Source of the DNA: Bodonicaedibacter sp963693005
GTDB lineage: Bacteria; Pseudomonadota; Alphaproteobacteria; UBA6184
NCBI GenBank assembly: GCA_963693005.1
Contig: OY843726.1
Location: 186,001-250,000, forward strand
Length of the DNA stretch: 64,000 nucleotides
Reading direction: 5' to 3'
The notes under the pieces are model-generated. The model made no database searches. It saw only the letters and a list, made by a program, of their open reading frames with translations, and was not told the DNA's origin. Below are positions 42,034 to 50,164 of the stretch, in pieces; within the stretch, counting starts at the first letter, position 1; every line of letters starts with the position of its first letter. The position numbers and the translations under genes were made by a program.

Positions 42034-43338
42034 ATGACTTTTTCAAAAAACGCGCGTACGATTGGATTGGTATCGGCAACCTCTCTCGTTGCTGGCAATT
42101 TAGTCGGGTCTGGTGCATTTATGCTGCCTGCCGCTCTTTCTGACTTTGGCTCTATCAGCCTATTGTCTTGGTTGTTCACTTCTGCCGGAGCTATTGTTTT
42201 AGCTCTAGTTTTTGCAAAATTTAGCATGAAGATACCCAATGCCACTGGCGGCCCTCATGTGTTTGCTGCAAAAGCCTTCGGACCAACCACCGCTTTTTTC
42301 GTGGCCTGGGGGTACTGGATGTTAACCTGGATTGGTAACGCCGCTATTGTTGTTGCAATGTATGGTTACCTTAGTGATTTATCATATGGTGCGCTTACCT
42401 CCTTGCATTTGTTTTTCATAGGTCTCTTTGTTTTGTTTGCAATTACTCTAATAAATTTAAAAGGTATCAAAGAAGCCAGCTTTATTCAAAATTTCACGAC
42501 TGTCTTAAAGTTAGTGCCCATGATTCTCGTGCCTATTGCTGCATTTTTTATCTTTGACTCTAATAAGTTAATGAACTTTGTTCCCGAGGGGAAAACTGCC
42601 CTAAGCGCCTTCAATGGTGCAGCATTATTAACATTATGGAGCTTTGTTGGAATCGAATCAGCGACCGTCCCCGCAGAAGAGGTCCACAAACCTGAAATCA
42701 CCATTCCCAAAGCCACGGTATATGGAACTTTAATCGCTGCAGTCATATATATAGTGGGTAACTTTGCCCTCCTAGGGGCGGTTGATCATGCCGAACTTGC
42801 AGTTTCACACGCTCCTTATGCACTTGCCGCCCACAAAGTGTTTGGCGGTTCATTTTGGGGAAACCTCGTCGCTGTCTCAGCGGTCATCTGCTGCATTGGA
42901 ACTTTAAATGGTTGGATGCTAGTCGTTGGCCAAATCCCACTAGGCGCTTCAAAACAGGGGCTCTTTCCAAAATTCTTTGGGAAACAGTCCAAAAATCGTG
43001 TCCCAGTTTGGGGCGTGATCATTTCGGCTCTATGCATGACAATTATTCTTGCTATGACGTTTGATCCAGACCTTAGTGAACAGTTTGCTTTTATTGCTGA
43101 GCTTGCAACAACCACTATTCTTCTGCTATTTGTGGTCATGCTACTTGCCTTTGGAAAGCTAATCCAAAGCGGCCTATTTAATCAAAAATCCGATGTGACC
43201 TTACTACTTCTTGGTGCAATATATACAATTTGGACTCTCTATGGAGCCGGAATCAAAATGCTTGTACTTTCAACGGTAGTCGTAATTTCTGGCGCGCCCA
43301 TGTACTTATACATGCGCAAACGTTTGCGATCTTTATAA
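42034..43338 (+). CDS. APC-family amino acid/polyamine antiporter
   Basis: 434 residues, 12 membrane segments. SLVAGNLVGSGAFMLPAAL contains the G-S-G-I/A-F-x-x-P substrate loop of the APC fold. Later GTLNGWMLVVGQIPL and VGIESATVPAEEV resemble the basic amino acid/polyamine antiporters (AdiC, PotE, CadB type). It may exchange an amino acid with its amine or product, which helps nutrition or acid resistance, or take up amino acids from a host. The substrate is not predictable. ATG 42034 has AAGGA 7 bp upstream; a longer frame from 41959 overlaps the MFS gene. Confidence 0.88.
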   Translation: MTFSKNARTIGLVSATSLVAGNLVGSGAFMLPAALSDFGSISLLSWLFTSAGAIVLALVFAKFSMKIPNATGGPHVFAAKAFGPTTAFFVAWGYWMLTWIGNAAIVVAMYGYLSDLSYGALTSLHLFFIGLFVLFAITLINLKGIKEASFIQNFTTVLKLVPMILVPIAAFFIFDSNKLMNFVPEGKTALSAFNGAALLTLWSFVGIESATVPAEEVHKPEITIPKATVYGTLIAAVIYIVGNFALLGAVDHAELAVSHAPYALAAHKVFGGSFWGNLVAVSAVICCIGTLNGWMLVVGQIPLGASKQGLFPKFFGKQSKNRVPVWGVIISALCMTIILAMTFDPDLSEQFAFIAELATTTILLLFVVMLLAFGKLIQSGLFNQKSDVTLLLLGAIYTIWTLYGAGIKMLVLSTVVVISGAPMYLYMRKRLRSL

Positions 43339-43376
43339 TCTCAATATATGATAAACTAACTAACAAGGAATATCTC

Positions 43377-43679
43377 ATGAACCAAGTACTTTTATTGCCC
43401 CTACTTGAACTGATTGATGGATTATTATGGTTCTATCAATTACTAATTATTGTTGCCGTAATCCTTAATCTACTGGCCACGCTGAATGTTTTAAACACCT
43501 ACAATCGTGGTGTGTTCGTGTTTATTACCGCACTTAACCGATTCACTGACCCCGTTTTATACCGCATTCGCAAATTTTTGCCATCACTCGGAGGGCTAGA
43601 CTTCTCACCCGTCATCGCTATTTTTCTTATTCACGTACTGCGAAACGTGATTAGAACTATCGAAATTTCTTTGCACTAA
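43377..43679 (+). CDS. YggT family membrane protein
   Basis: 100 residues with two hydrophobic hairpins. The C-terminal half, RFTDPVLYRIRKFLPSLGG, then LDFSPVIAIFLIHVLR, is the hallmark of the YggT family (T-x-P-x-L-x-P-x-R-x-x-x-P-x-x-G-g-x-D-x-S-P). The role is still vague; links to cell division and ion stress are reported. ATG 43377 follows AAGGA; the longer frame upstream lies within the APC gene. Its stop TAATG overlaps the folD start. Confidence 0.87.
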   Translation: MNQVLLLPLLELIDGLLWFYQLLIIVAVILNLLATLNVLNTYNRGVFVFITALNRFTDPVLYRIRKFLPSLGGLDFSPVIAIFLIHVLRNVIRTIEISLH

Positions 43680-44545
43680 TGACATCTAAAATTATTGATG
43701 GGCGAAAAGTCGCCGCTGACCTCCTGCTCAAAACGCAAGCGTTTGTTGCTGAGTTAAACACAACTTATACAGTTATTCCTGGCCTAGCGATTATCAAGGT
43801 GGGTGATAATCCTGCTAGCACGGCCTACGTTAATATCAAACAAAAACGAGCTGCAGAAGTTGGCATTCATACCGAACTCGTCACATTTTCTTCCAATATA
43901 AGTGAACAAGACGTACTAAGAACTATCGATATGTTAAATGCCCGCAAAGACATTCACGGTATCATCATTCAACTCCCTCTGCCTGCCCATTTAAATGCAG
44001 ACACCCTCATCGACCATGTGTCTCCACAAAAAGATGTGGATGGATTTCATCCTGATAATGTGGGCGCCATAGCAACAGGCAGAGCTGGTATTTTACCCTG
44101 CACACCCAAAGGTATTTTATATTTACTCAAAACACTTCCTATACACCTCAACGGAAAACACGCCGTAGTCATCGGGCGTTCACGCATTGTCGGAAAACCC
44201 ATGGCTGCCTTATTATTAAAGAGCAATTGCACTATCACCCATATTCATAGCCACTCACAAAACTGGCGCCCAATCACCCAGTTGGCCGATATCATTGTAA
44301 CTGCAACCGGAACTCCCAGATTATTAACCCCCGAACATATAAAAACAGGCGCCATCATAATTGACGTAGGTAGCTCAAAAATCTCTCTACCCAATGGTCA
44401 ATCTAAATTTGTAGGCGATGTACGTGAGGACGTAGTTCAAAAAGCTGGATTCATTACACCCGTTCCAGGTGGAGTAGGCCCCATGACCGTTGCAATGCTA
44501 CTACAAAATACTGCCGAGGCAGCCAGGAGCCAAATAAATGTCTGA
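43679..44545 (+). CDS. folD: bifunctional methylenetetrahydrofolate dehydrogenase/cyclohydrolase FolD
   Basis: 288 residues. VGDNPASTAYVNIKQKRAAEVGI contains the conserved Y-x3-K active pair, IIQLPLPAHLN and QKDVDGFHP follow, then VIGRSRIVGKPMA of the NADP site, and PVPGGVGPMTVAMLL at the end. It converts 5,10-methylene-THF to 10-formyl-THF for purine and formyl-Met synthesis. The start overlaps the yggT stop, and its end overlaps rlmE by 8 bp. Confidence 0.96.
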   Translation: MTSKIIDGRKVAADLLLKTQAFVAELNTTYTVIPGLAIIKVGDNPASTAYVNIKQKRAAEVGIHTELVTFSSNISEQDVLRTIDMLNARKDIHGIIIQLPLPAHLNADTLIDHVSPQKDVDGFHPDNVGAIATGRAGILPCTPKGILYLLKTLPIHLNGKHAVVIGRSRIVGKPMAALLLKSNCTITHIHSHSQNWRPITQLADIIVTATGTPRLLTPEHIKTGAIIIDVGSSKISLPNGQSKFVGDVREDVVQKAGFITPVPGGVGPMTVAMLLQNTAEAARSQINV

Positions 44546-45242
44546 TAACAAACACACCTTTCAAAAAAAAGTTCATAAACGTCGCGAAACAACCAATCTT
44601 AAAAAAGCTCGAGGCAAAACGGTCTCTCAACAGCGTTGGCTTACTCGTCAATTAAACGATCCTTATGTTAAAGCGGCTCAAGAACAAGGCTATCGCTCGC
44701 GCGCCGCCTTTAAATTGTTAGAGCTAGACAACAAGCATAAACTCTTAAAACCTGGAATGCGCATCATCGATCTAGGCTGTGCCCCTGGCGGTTGGACACA
44801 AGTTTGTGTTGAACGCTTAGCCCTTGATCGCAAACCTTCGGGTCAAGTCATTGGAATTGACTTACAAGAAGTCTCGCCCAGTATTGCGAATGCAACACTT
44901 TTGCAGGGTGATTTTCTAGATCCTGAATTGCAATCACAGCTTTCAGCCTTGCTAACTGGCCCAACAAACGGTGTGCTCAGTGATATGGCTCCTGCATCAA
45001 CTGGGCATGAACAAACAGACCACTTTCGCATTATCGCACTGGCAGAAACCGCCTTAATGTTTGCTCTTAAAGTACTTACTCCTGGTGGGTTTTTTGTTGC
45101 AAAAGTCCTACAAGGTGGCACCGAAAAAGATCTTCTGCTCTTACTAAAAGAACACTTTACAAAAGTCGTTCATGCAAAGCCACCCTCTAGCCGAAAAGAC
45201 TCTAGAGAGCTCTTTGTTGTTGCCACCGGGTTTAGGTCGTAA
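44538..45242 (+). CDS. rlmE: 23S rRNA (uridine(2552)-2'-O)-methyltransferase RlmE/FtsJ
   Basis: 234 residues. A basic N-terminal extension precedes the FtsJ domain: YRSRAAFKLLELD with the catalytic-tetrad Lys, then IIDLGCAPGGWTQV, the SAM site; GDFLD; LSDMAPASTGHEQTDHFR with the catalytic Asp; PGGFFVAKVLQGG with another Lys, and SSRKDSRELFVVA with Glu at the end. It methylates U2552 in 23S rRNA at a late step of large-subunit assembly. It overlaps folD. Confidence 0.95.
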   Translation: MSDNKHTFQKKVHKRRETTNLKKARGKTVSQQRWLTRQLNDPYVKAAQEQGYRSRAAFKLLELDNKHKLLKPGMRIIDLGCAPGGWTQVCVERLALDRKPSGQVIGIDLQEVSPSIANATLLQGDFLDPELQSQLSALLTGPTNGVLSDMAPASTGHEQTDHFRIIALAETALMFALKVLTPGGFFVAKVLQGGTEKDLLLLLKEHFTKVVHAKPPSSRKDSRELFVVATGFRS

Positions 45243-45320
45243 ATTTGCCTTCAAATATTTATTTAGGTTTCACCTTTACTCCAATTCAGATATACTATTT
45301 CCAATATTAATAGGTATTAT

Positions 45321-45980
45321 ATGCATACCCGTTTTAAAAAGTTCGGTCTTATATTGCCTTTGGTATTTAGCTCATGCATAACGCTATCGCTATTACTTCT
45401 GCCAAATTTGCTTAATGCTTCACAAAAAAACTGCCATCTGCCTAACTATTACAAGAAATACACGTTATCATTTGGCAATCCAAACGCGCCTGTAAAAATT
45501 GAGAAACTCTTCTCATTCGTATGCCCGTCTTGCCTTTTCTTTCATCAACACCATTTCCCTATTATAAAAGAAGCGTTTATTGATACCGGCAAAGTATACT
45601 GGACCCTAGTTCCCTACGTAATGGATATTGAAACTCTCTATGTCATGGGCGTTCTTCCTGCCTGTTCCGACTCTCTTAAAACAAAGCTTTTTGAATCCAT
45701 ATTAGCTGACTCCAAAAATTGGAAGACCGCCACACCTAAAGAAGATGTAAGCAAATCACTTAAGGCTGTGGGCTTACCTGACGCTACTATTCACCGTTCT
45801 TTTTTAAAAAAACACCAAGAAGCTGTTTTAAACGATAGCTTTAATTTTAAAGAAACACGCTTTGTAGATGGCACTCCTACCTTCTTTATGAATAGAGAAG
45901 AAATACCCGGAGTACCCAGCGCCACTAAATTAACTCAACTCATCAATCAAAAGTTACAAACTAAAGTGAAAACACAATGA
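45321..45980 (+). CDS. DsbA-family thiol:disulfide oxidoreductase
   Basis: 219 residues with an N-terminal signal or anchor (about 9-33). NPNAPVKIEKLFSFVCPSCLFFHQHHF contains the redox motif CPSC (about 69-72); VDGTPTFFMN holds the cis-Pro loop, and a long helical insertion lies between. This fits the periplasmic DsbA/DsbG-like group found in alphaproteobacteria, which oxidises or isomerises exported Cys proteins, several of which are encoded in this window. AGGT lies 6 bp before the ATG. It overlaps pgpA by 4 bp. Confidence 0.87.
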   Translation: MHTRFKKFGLILPLVFSSCITLSLLLLPNLLNASQKNCHLPNYYKKYTLSFGNPNAPVKIEKLFSFVCPSCLFFHQHHFPIIKEAFIDTGKVYWTLVPYVMDIETLYVMGVLPACSDSLKTKLFESILADSKNWKTATPKEDVSKSLKAVGLPDATIHRSFLKKHQEAVLNDSFNFKETRFVDGTPTFFMNREEIPGVPSATKLTQLINQKLQTKVKTQ

Positions 45981-46465
45981 AAATCATCAACACCATTTCC
46001 TACTGGATCGCGACATATTTTAAAGTCGGCCTATGGCCTAGAATGCCTGGAACATGGGGCTCATTAATGTCCTTACCTGTTGCTGCACTCATAATATTTT
46101 TATTCGGCACAAAAACCCTATTCATATTAACCATCATCGTATTTCTTGTTGGAATTCTCGCCAGCTACTTTGTTCTGTTTTCTACCCTTAATAAGGACCC
46201 TTCCTACATCGTAATTGATGAAGTTGCCGGGCAATGGCTAGTATTATTAGCCGCCGGCACTGATGTTCGTTTGTGGATTTTTTCTTTCATACTGTTTCGT
46301 ATCTTTGATATTATCAAACCCAAGCCTATCAAAGATGTTGAGCTATACTTTGCAAACGGGTCTCAGCTTTCAAAAGCCACAGGTATTATGGTTGATGACG
46401 TCGTTGCTGCGCTCTACGCCATTAGCTGTCTCTGGGCAATTAAATTATTATTTACACTTGCATAG
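45977..46465 (+). CDS. pgpA: phosphatidylglycerophosphatase A
   Basis: 162 residues with four hydrophobic segments. PRMPGTWGSLMSLP, IDEVAGQWLVLLA (the catalytic DE-x-x-G), FRIFDIIKPKPI and GIMVDDVVAALYA are the family blocks. It removes the phosphate of phosphatidylglycerophosphate to make phosphatidylglycerol in the inner membrane. In the third block the usual W of KPWP is Lys. The ATGA overlap with the DsbA-like gene suggests coupling. Confidence 0.93.
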   Translation: MKIINTISYWIATYFKVGLWPRMPGTWGSLMSLPVAALIIFLFGTKTLFILTIIVFLVGILASYFVLFSTLNKDPSYIVIDEVAGQWLVLLAAGTDVRLWIFSFILFRIFDIIKPKPIKDVELYFANGSQLSKATGIMVDDVVAALYAISCLWAIKLLFTLA

Positions 46466-46499
46466 CTATATTCAACTGTGATTTATTACATAAATTTCC

Positions 46500-47078
46500 A
46501 TGAGTGTCGCTATGTTAAAATTACTATTCCCACTATTCATATGTTGTGCTGCTATTTCAAAACTAAATGCATCAGAAACAGTGTTAGCCCACCAAACTAC
46601 ATCCTATCCTATACGTATTACGTCTTCCTTTGTTTACGATATGTTTACCACAACAAATTCGTTTATTTGCTCCATAAAGAAAACCGCACAATCGGGATTA
46701 TCTGACTCCACAAAAAAGACGCTTCAAAGCGACTTTGATACGTTTCAGTCTACTTTAGCCAATTTGCGTTTCCGTCAATTGCAAAAATATGAACTACTTA
46801 ATAAGTTACAAGTAATTATGTATGAGTACTACTATCATACTGGCTGCATTTGATTTTTACGCGCCACCTCCGAAACCATACCAACCCAACATATCAAGGC
46901 AAGAGAACACGCCATCAACGTGCTTTCCAAATCATTTCTAAGTGCAGAAATCTCCGACTGTTTTAGGACCCCCTCTAATAAATTAACAAACATTGTGCGC
47001 GGTATCGCACCTACAACTTATGTTACGCAAAATACATTATCCGTACTTTGTGGGTTTGAACGTATTGTAGCTCAGTAA
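46500..47078 (+). pseudogene. secreted protein gene with an in-frame TGA
   Basis: The first 117 codons from ATG 46500 (or 46512) encode a signal peptide (LLFPLFICCAAISKLNA) and a helical part that ends HTGCI at TGA 46851-46853. The same frame then continues without a stop for 74 codons to TAA 47076-47078, with a normal protein-like composition (TIPTQHIKAREHAINVLSK). The original gene was probably 192 codons, possibly with Trp (TGG) at the TGA. TGA is used as a normal stop in cca, so general recoding is unlikely. The short product may still be secreted. No family recognised. Confidence 0.6.
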
Positions 47079-47217
47079 ACACAACCAATCTGATGATCTA
47101 ACTTATCTAACAAGGGCTAATAATCGCAACGCAAAAGCTAGAATAATATCAGGCATTATCTCTCTTCAACTGAAAAGCCCTACGCAGCCGTTTCTTAAAC
47201 TAGTTATCCTTTAGGGT

Positions 47218-47246
47218 TTGACTTTTTTAAGGTTTGTGCTTAATGT
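47218..47246 (+). promoter_or_regulatory. promoter before the small secreted protein
   Basis: TTGACT (47218-47223), 17-bp spacer, TAATGT (47241-47246), 45 bp before the ATG. The remaining 140 bp of this gap show no gene. Confidence 0.42.
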
Positions 47247-47290
47247 TTGTAGTAATTTTAAACTGCACTTTATAAGAATAAGGGTAGAAA

Positions 47291-47536
47291 ATGAAACCTT
47301 CTGCATTATTAAAAACTATCTCTATAATCTTTATTATATTAAGCGCCTCGAATGCCAGTAATTTACAGAATTCATCTTCTTCAGAAACGACCTCAAACCC
47401 ACCTCAAACCATACCTCAAACTACTCCCAACTTCATGTCTAATCAATCTCAAACTACTCCCTACTCTCTCTATTTAGACTTCCTACAACGGCTCGCAACT
47501 GTGGCAGAAACACTTGAGAATCAACCTCGCGAATAG
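47291..47536 (+). CDS. very small secreted Pro/Thr/Ser-rich protein
   Basis: 81 residues. Signal peptide (LLKTISIIFIILSASNA) then a low-complexity Ser/Thr/Pro/Gln part with near-repeats PQTIPQTTPN and QSQTTPYS, then a short helix. Such tails are seen in surface-exposed or exported proteins. No family recognised. It is next to the disrupted secreted-protein gene and convergent with tsaE. Confidence 0.5.
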   Translation: MKPSALLKTISIIFIILSASNASNLQNSSSSETTSNPPQTIPQTTPNFMSNQSQTTPYSLYLDFLQRLATVAETLENQPRE

Positions 47537-47555
47537 ATCAACTCGCTGAATTAAC

Positions 47556-47969
47556 TTAAACTTTAAAAATCTCTAAAACCCTTTGTTCATCGTATTTTGC
47601 GGACAGAATTCTAACCGTATAATGTTGCTGTTCATACACATTTCCCATCTTTGACGGCCACTCAATAAATGTAATCCCCGTAGAAAAGGCTTCATCTAAT
47701 CCCAGTTCTAAAACCTCTTCAGGATCATCTAGTCGATAAAAATCGCAATGCCATATAGGTGGGCAAATATCATAGGTCTGTACTAAGGTAAACGTAGGAC
47801 TCGGCACCGGTTCATCTTTACCTAGTAAATATTGAATAGCTGCACGCACAAAGGTAGTCTTTCCAGCACCCAAATCACCTTCCATGTACACAACATCCCC
47901 CGCCTTAAGGGTACTCATAAAATCACTTGCTGCAGCCTCCATCTCCGGCAATGTCAGCACCTCCTTCAT
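47556..47969 (-). CDS. tsaE: tRNA threonylcarbamoyladenosine biosynthesis ATPase TsaE
   Basis: 137 residues. Walker A is GDLGAGKTTF (31-40), then SPTFTLVQTY and HCDFYRLDDPEEVLELGLDE with the switch-like block, and FIEWPSKM near the C-terminus. It is the ATPase needed for t6A37 synthesis in tRNAs that read ANN codons, with TsaB and TsaD. It overlaps the ABC-F gene by 4 bp (ATGA). Confidence 0.95.
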   Translation of the reverse strand: MKEVLTLPEMEAAASDFMSTLKAGDVVYMEGDLGAGKTTFVRAAIQYLLGKDEPVPSPTFTLVQTYDICPPIWHCDFYRLDDPEEVLELGLDEAFSTGITFIEWPSKMGNVYEQQHYTVRILSAKYDEQRVLEIFKV

Positions 47970-49816
47970 TCTTCATCCTCCTCGCGTAGCAATTCTAACT
48001 CTAACCATTGCTCTTCAGCTTCCAATAACTGCGTTTTAAAGTGATCTAATTCTAAAGAAGTCGCATGAAATTTCTCTGCATTTTTTTGAAAAAGCTCTGA
48101 ATCTGCCAACTTATCTTCGCTGTCTGAAATCTTACTCTTTAGTTTTTGTATCTGTTCAGCAAAAGTCTTTAAGGCATGCTTCTGCTTAAAGCCAAACTTT
48201 CGCTGTATCGTTACGGTTTCAGGCTTTGACTTTTTTTTAGACTTAACTACTTCCAGTGTCTTAGCCTGAAGTTGGAAATTTTTCTTCTCGCCGTGTTCCA
48301 TTTGCCCTACAAAGTCACTATATCCACCGGCAAATTCCATAACCTCACCACCGGCTAATACTGAAATCGTACTAGTAACCAAGCGGTCCAAAAAATCACG
48401 ATCATGGCTTACCACAATCAACGTCCCCTCATAATCACTCAAAGTATCTACCAATAAGTCCAAGGTGTCCGAGTCCAAATCGTTTGTTGGTTCGTCCAGC
48501 ACCAGAATATTCGTGTTTTGCGCTAAAATACGCGACAATGCTAATCGATTTCGCTCTCCACCCGACAAACTCCCTATTGGAGAACGAATCTGATCCATTT
48601 CGAATAAAAAGTCCTTCAGATACGCAACAACATGGCGGTGTCGCCCTCCCACCATTAAGTGGTCGCCTCCACTAGGGCAAAGCGTCGACCACAAAGTTTC
48701 TTTGTCTTTTAAGTCATGGTGATTCTGCTCAAAGTATCCCACGGATAAGTTCGTTCCCAACCTTACTTTTCCTTTTGTTGGAGCTAACTTTTTCAGCAAT
48801 AGTTGTACTAGCGTTGATTTTCCACTTCCATTCGGACCAAAAATACCAATTCTATCTCCCCGCATAATCTTGGTTGAAAAGGGTTGAACAACTAGTCTAT
48901 CTGTACCCTCTTGGGTCAAAAACGACTTCGATACTTGCTTAGCTTCCATCACCAAACGACCACTTACTTCATCTTCTGACGAAGTAATATTAACCTTTTT
49001 AGAACCACTCAATACTGACGCACGCTGAGCCCTTAACTGATGCAGTCGGGTCAAGCGACCCTGATTGCGTTTGCGGCGTGCGGTCACCCCACGGTGTAGC
49101 CAAGTCATTTCTTGGTCTAACTTTTTATCCATCCGACCCAAGATTTTTTCTTCTTGATCTAACAGGTCAGTTGACCATGCATCAAAGTGCGCATACCCAG
49201 ATTTCATCTCTTTTACATCTTTACGATCTAGCCACCACGTTTTATGTGACACTGCCTTTAAAAAGGCACGATCATGACTAATAACTACAATCGCTCCTGG
49301 AAAGCTCTCAAATTCTTTCTCTAAAAACTCAATCATCTGTATGTCTAAGTGGTTAGTGGGCTCGTCCATTAACAATACGTCTGGACTAGAAGCAAAAGCA
49401 TACGCTAAAGCCACACGTCGCCGTTCTCCCCCTGAACAATCATCCAACACCCACTCTGGATCTGCTTGAAATCGGCTCAGTAGTGCCTTTCCTTTATACG
49501 TCAGATCTTTTTCATCTCCAGTTTCATGCTCATGTACTCCCATCATTACGGTCTCCAGGGCCGTTTGCCCTATCTTCCACTCCAGTTGCTGGGGCAAATA
49601 GCCAACACGCGTACCTGGTTGTACAAAGATCTCTCCCTCATCCGGATCAATTTGTCCCATCAAAGTTTTAAACAGCGTACTTTTTCCTGCACCATTCCGT
49701 CCAACTAGGGCAATTCTGTCCCTAGGATAAACATTCAATGTCACGCCATGAAATAAAACCTTCAATCCAAACTGAACATGAATTTCTCGAAATGAAATTA
49801 AGGGAGTCTCTAACAT
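47966..49816 (-). CDS. ABC-F ATP-binding protein (Uup-like)
   Basis: 616 residues from ATG 49816 (AGGA 8 bp upstream). Two ABC domains: Walker A GRNGAGKST and GPNGSGKST, signatures SGGERRRVALA and SGGERNRLALS, Walker B LLMDEPTNHLD and LVLDEPTNDLD. No membrane part. The linker between is helical and basic (RRKRNQGRLTRLH), and the C-terminal about 90 residues form a coiled coil, as in Uup. ABC-F proteins act on ribosomes or, in the Uup case, on DNA transposition excision and ribosome. It is the first gene of the pair with tsaE. Confidence 0.9.
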   Translation of the reverse strand: MLETPLISFREIHVQFGLKVLFHGVTLNVYPRDRIALVGRNGAGKSTLFKTLMGQIDPDEGEIFVQPGTRVGYLPQQLEWKIGQTALETVMMGVHEHETGDEKDLTYKGKALLSRFQADPEWVLDDCSGGERRRVALAYAFASSPDVLLMDEPTNHLDIQMIEFLEKEFESFPGAIVVISHDRAFLKAVSHKTWWLDRKDVKEMKSGYAHFDAWSTDLLDQEEKILGRMDKKLDQEMTWLHRGVTARRKRNQGRLTRLHQLRAQRASVLSGSKKVNITSSEDEVSGRLVMEAKQVSKSFLTQEGTDRLVVQPFSTKIMRGDRIGIFGPNGSGKSTLVQLLLKKLAPTKGKVRLGTNLSVGYFEQNHHDLKDKETLWSTLCPSGGDHLMVGGRHRHVVAYLKDFLFEMDQIRSPIGSLSGGERNRLALSRILAQNTNILVLDEPTNDLDSDTLDLLVDTLSDYEGTLIVVSHDRDFLDRLVTSTISVLAGGEVMEFAGGYSDFVGQMEHGEKKNFQLQAKTLEVVKSKKKSKPETVTIQRKFGFKQKHALKTFAEQIQKLKSKISDSEDKLADSELFQKNAEKFHATSLELDHFKTQLLEAEEQWLELELLREEDEE

Positions 49817-49838
49817 TACCAATTCCTAAAACTCACTC

Positions 49839-49866
49839 ATTATACCCTCATTCCACTACCATTCAA
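49839..49866 (-). promoter_or_regulatory. promoter of the ABC-F/tsaE operon
   Basis: On the minus strand TTGAAT (49861-49866), 16 bp, and a perfect TATAAT (49839-49844), 23 bp before the start codon. Confidence 0.55.
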
Positions 49867-49935
49867 CCGATAAAAGACAATATCTTTATCAAAAGAAACG
49901 GAATAACTTAACTCCCTTTTTTATCAAAAGTGATT

Positions 49936-49959
49936 AAGCTAATTAAAGAATATTAGCTT
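49936..49959. repeat. 8-bp inverted repeat between the ABC-F gene and parE
   Basis: AAGCTAAT (49936-49943), 8-base loop, ATTAGCTT (49952-49959). No T-run follows. It lies 200 bp before parE in a 348-bp gap that otherwise holds only the ABC-F promoter, and may be an operator. Confidence 0.4.
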
Positions 49960-50164
49960 TAAAGATAATCATCACGCACATTTCATCTCTGTTATTCTTT
50001 AGGTTTACCCTTAAAACAACTCCATTTCAACAAACTATCAAGCCGCTAAATTTTTTGTATATTTAGTAAAAATGCTAACTTCAGTTGATATCTATCTCAA
50101 GCCATTCACCTTGCATTTCGACAAAATTCTTGGCATACTCCCTCAATATAATTACACTCAAGTT

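Noticed and set aside
46851..46853. TGA read as Trp or selenocysteine genome-wide
   Set aside because: TGA ends cca and other genes in the window and TGG is used normally, so the standard code applies; a local nonsense change is simpler.
50072..50164. N-terminal extension of ParE
   Set aside because: The extra 31 codons do not resemble the family, and the normal N-terminus starts soon after ATG 50165.
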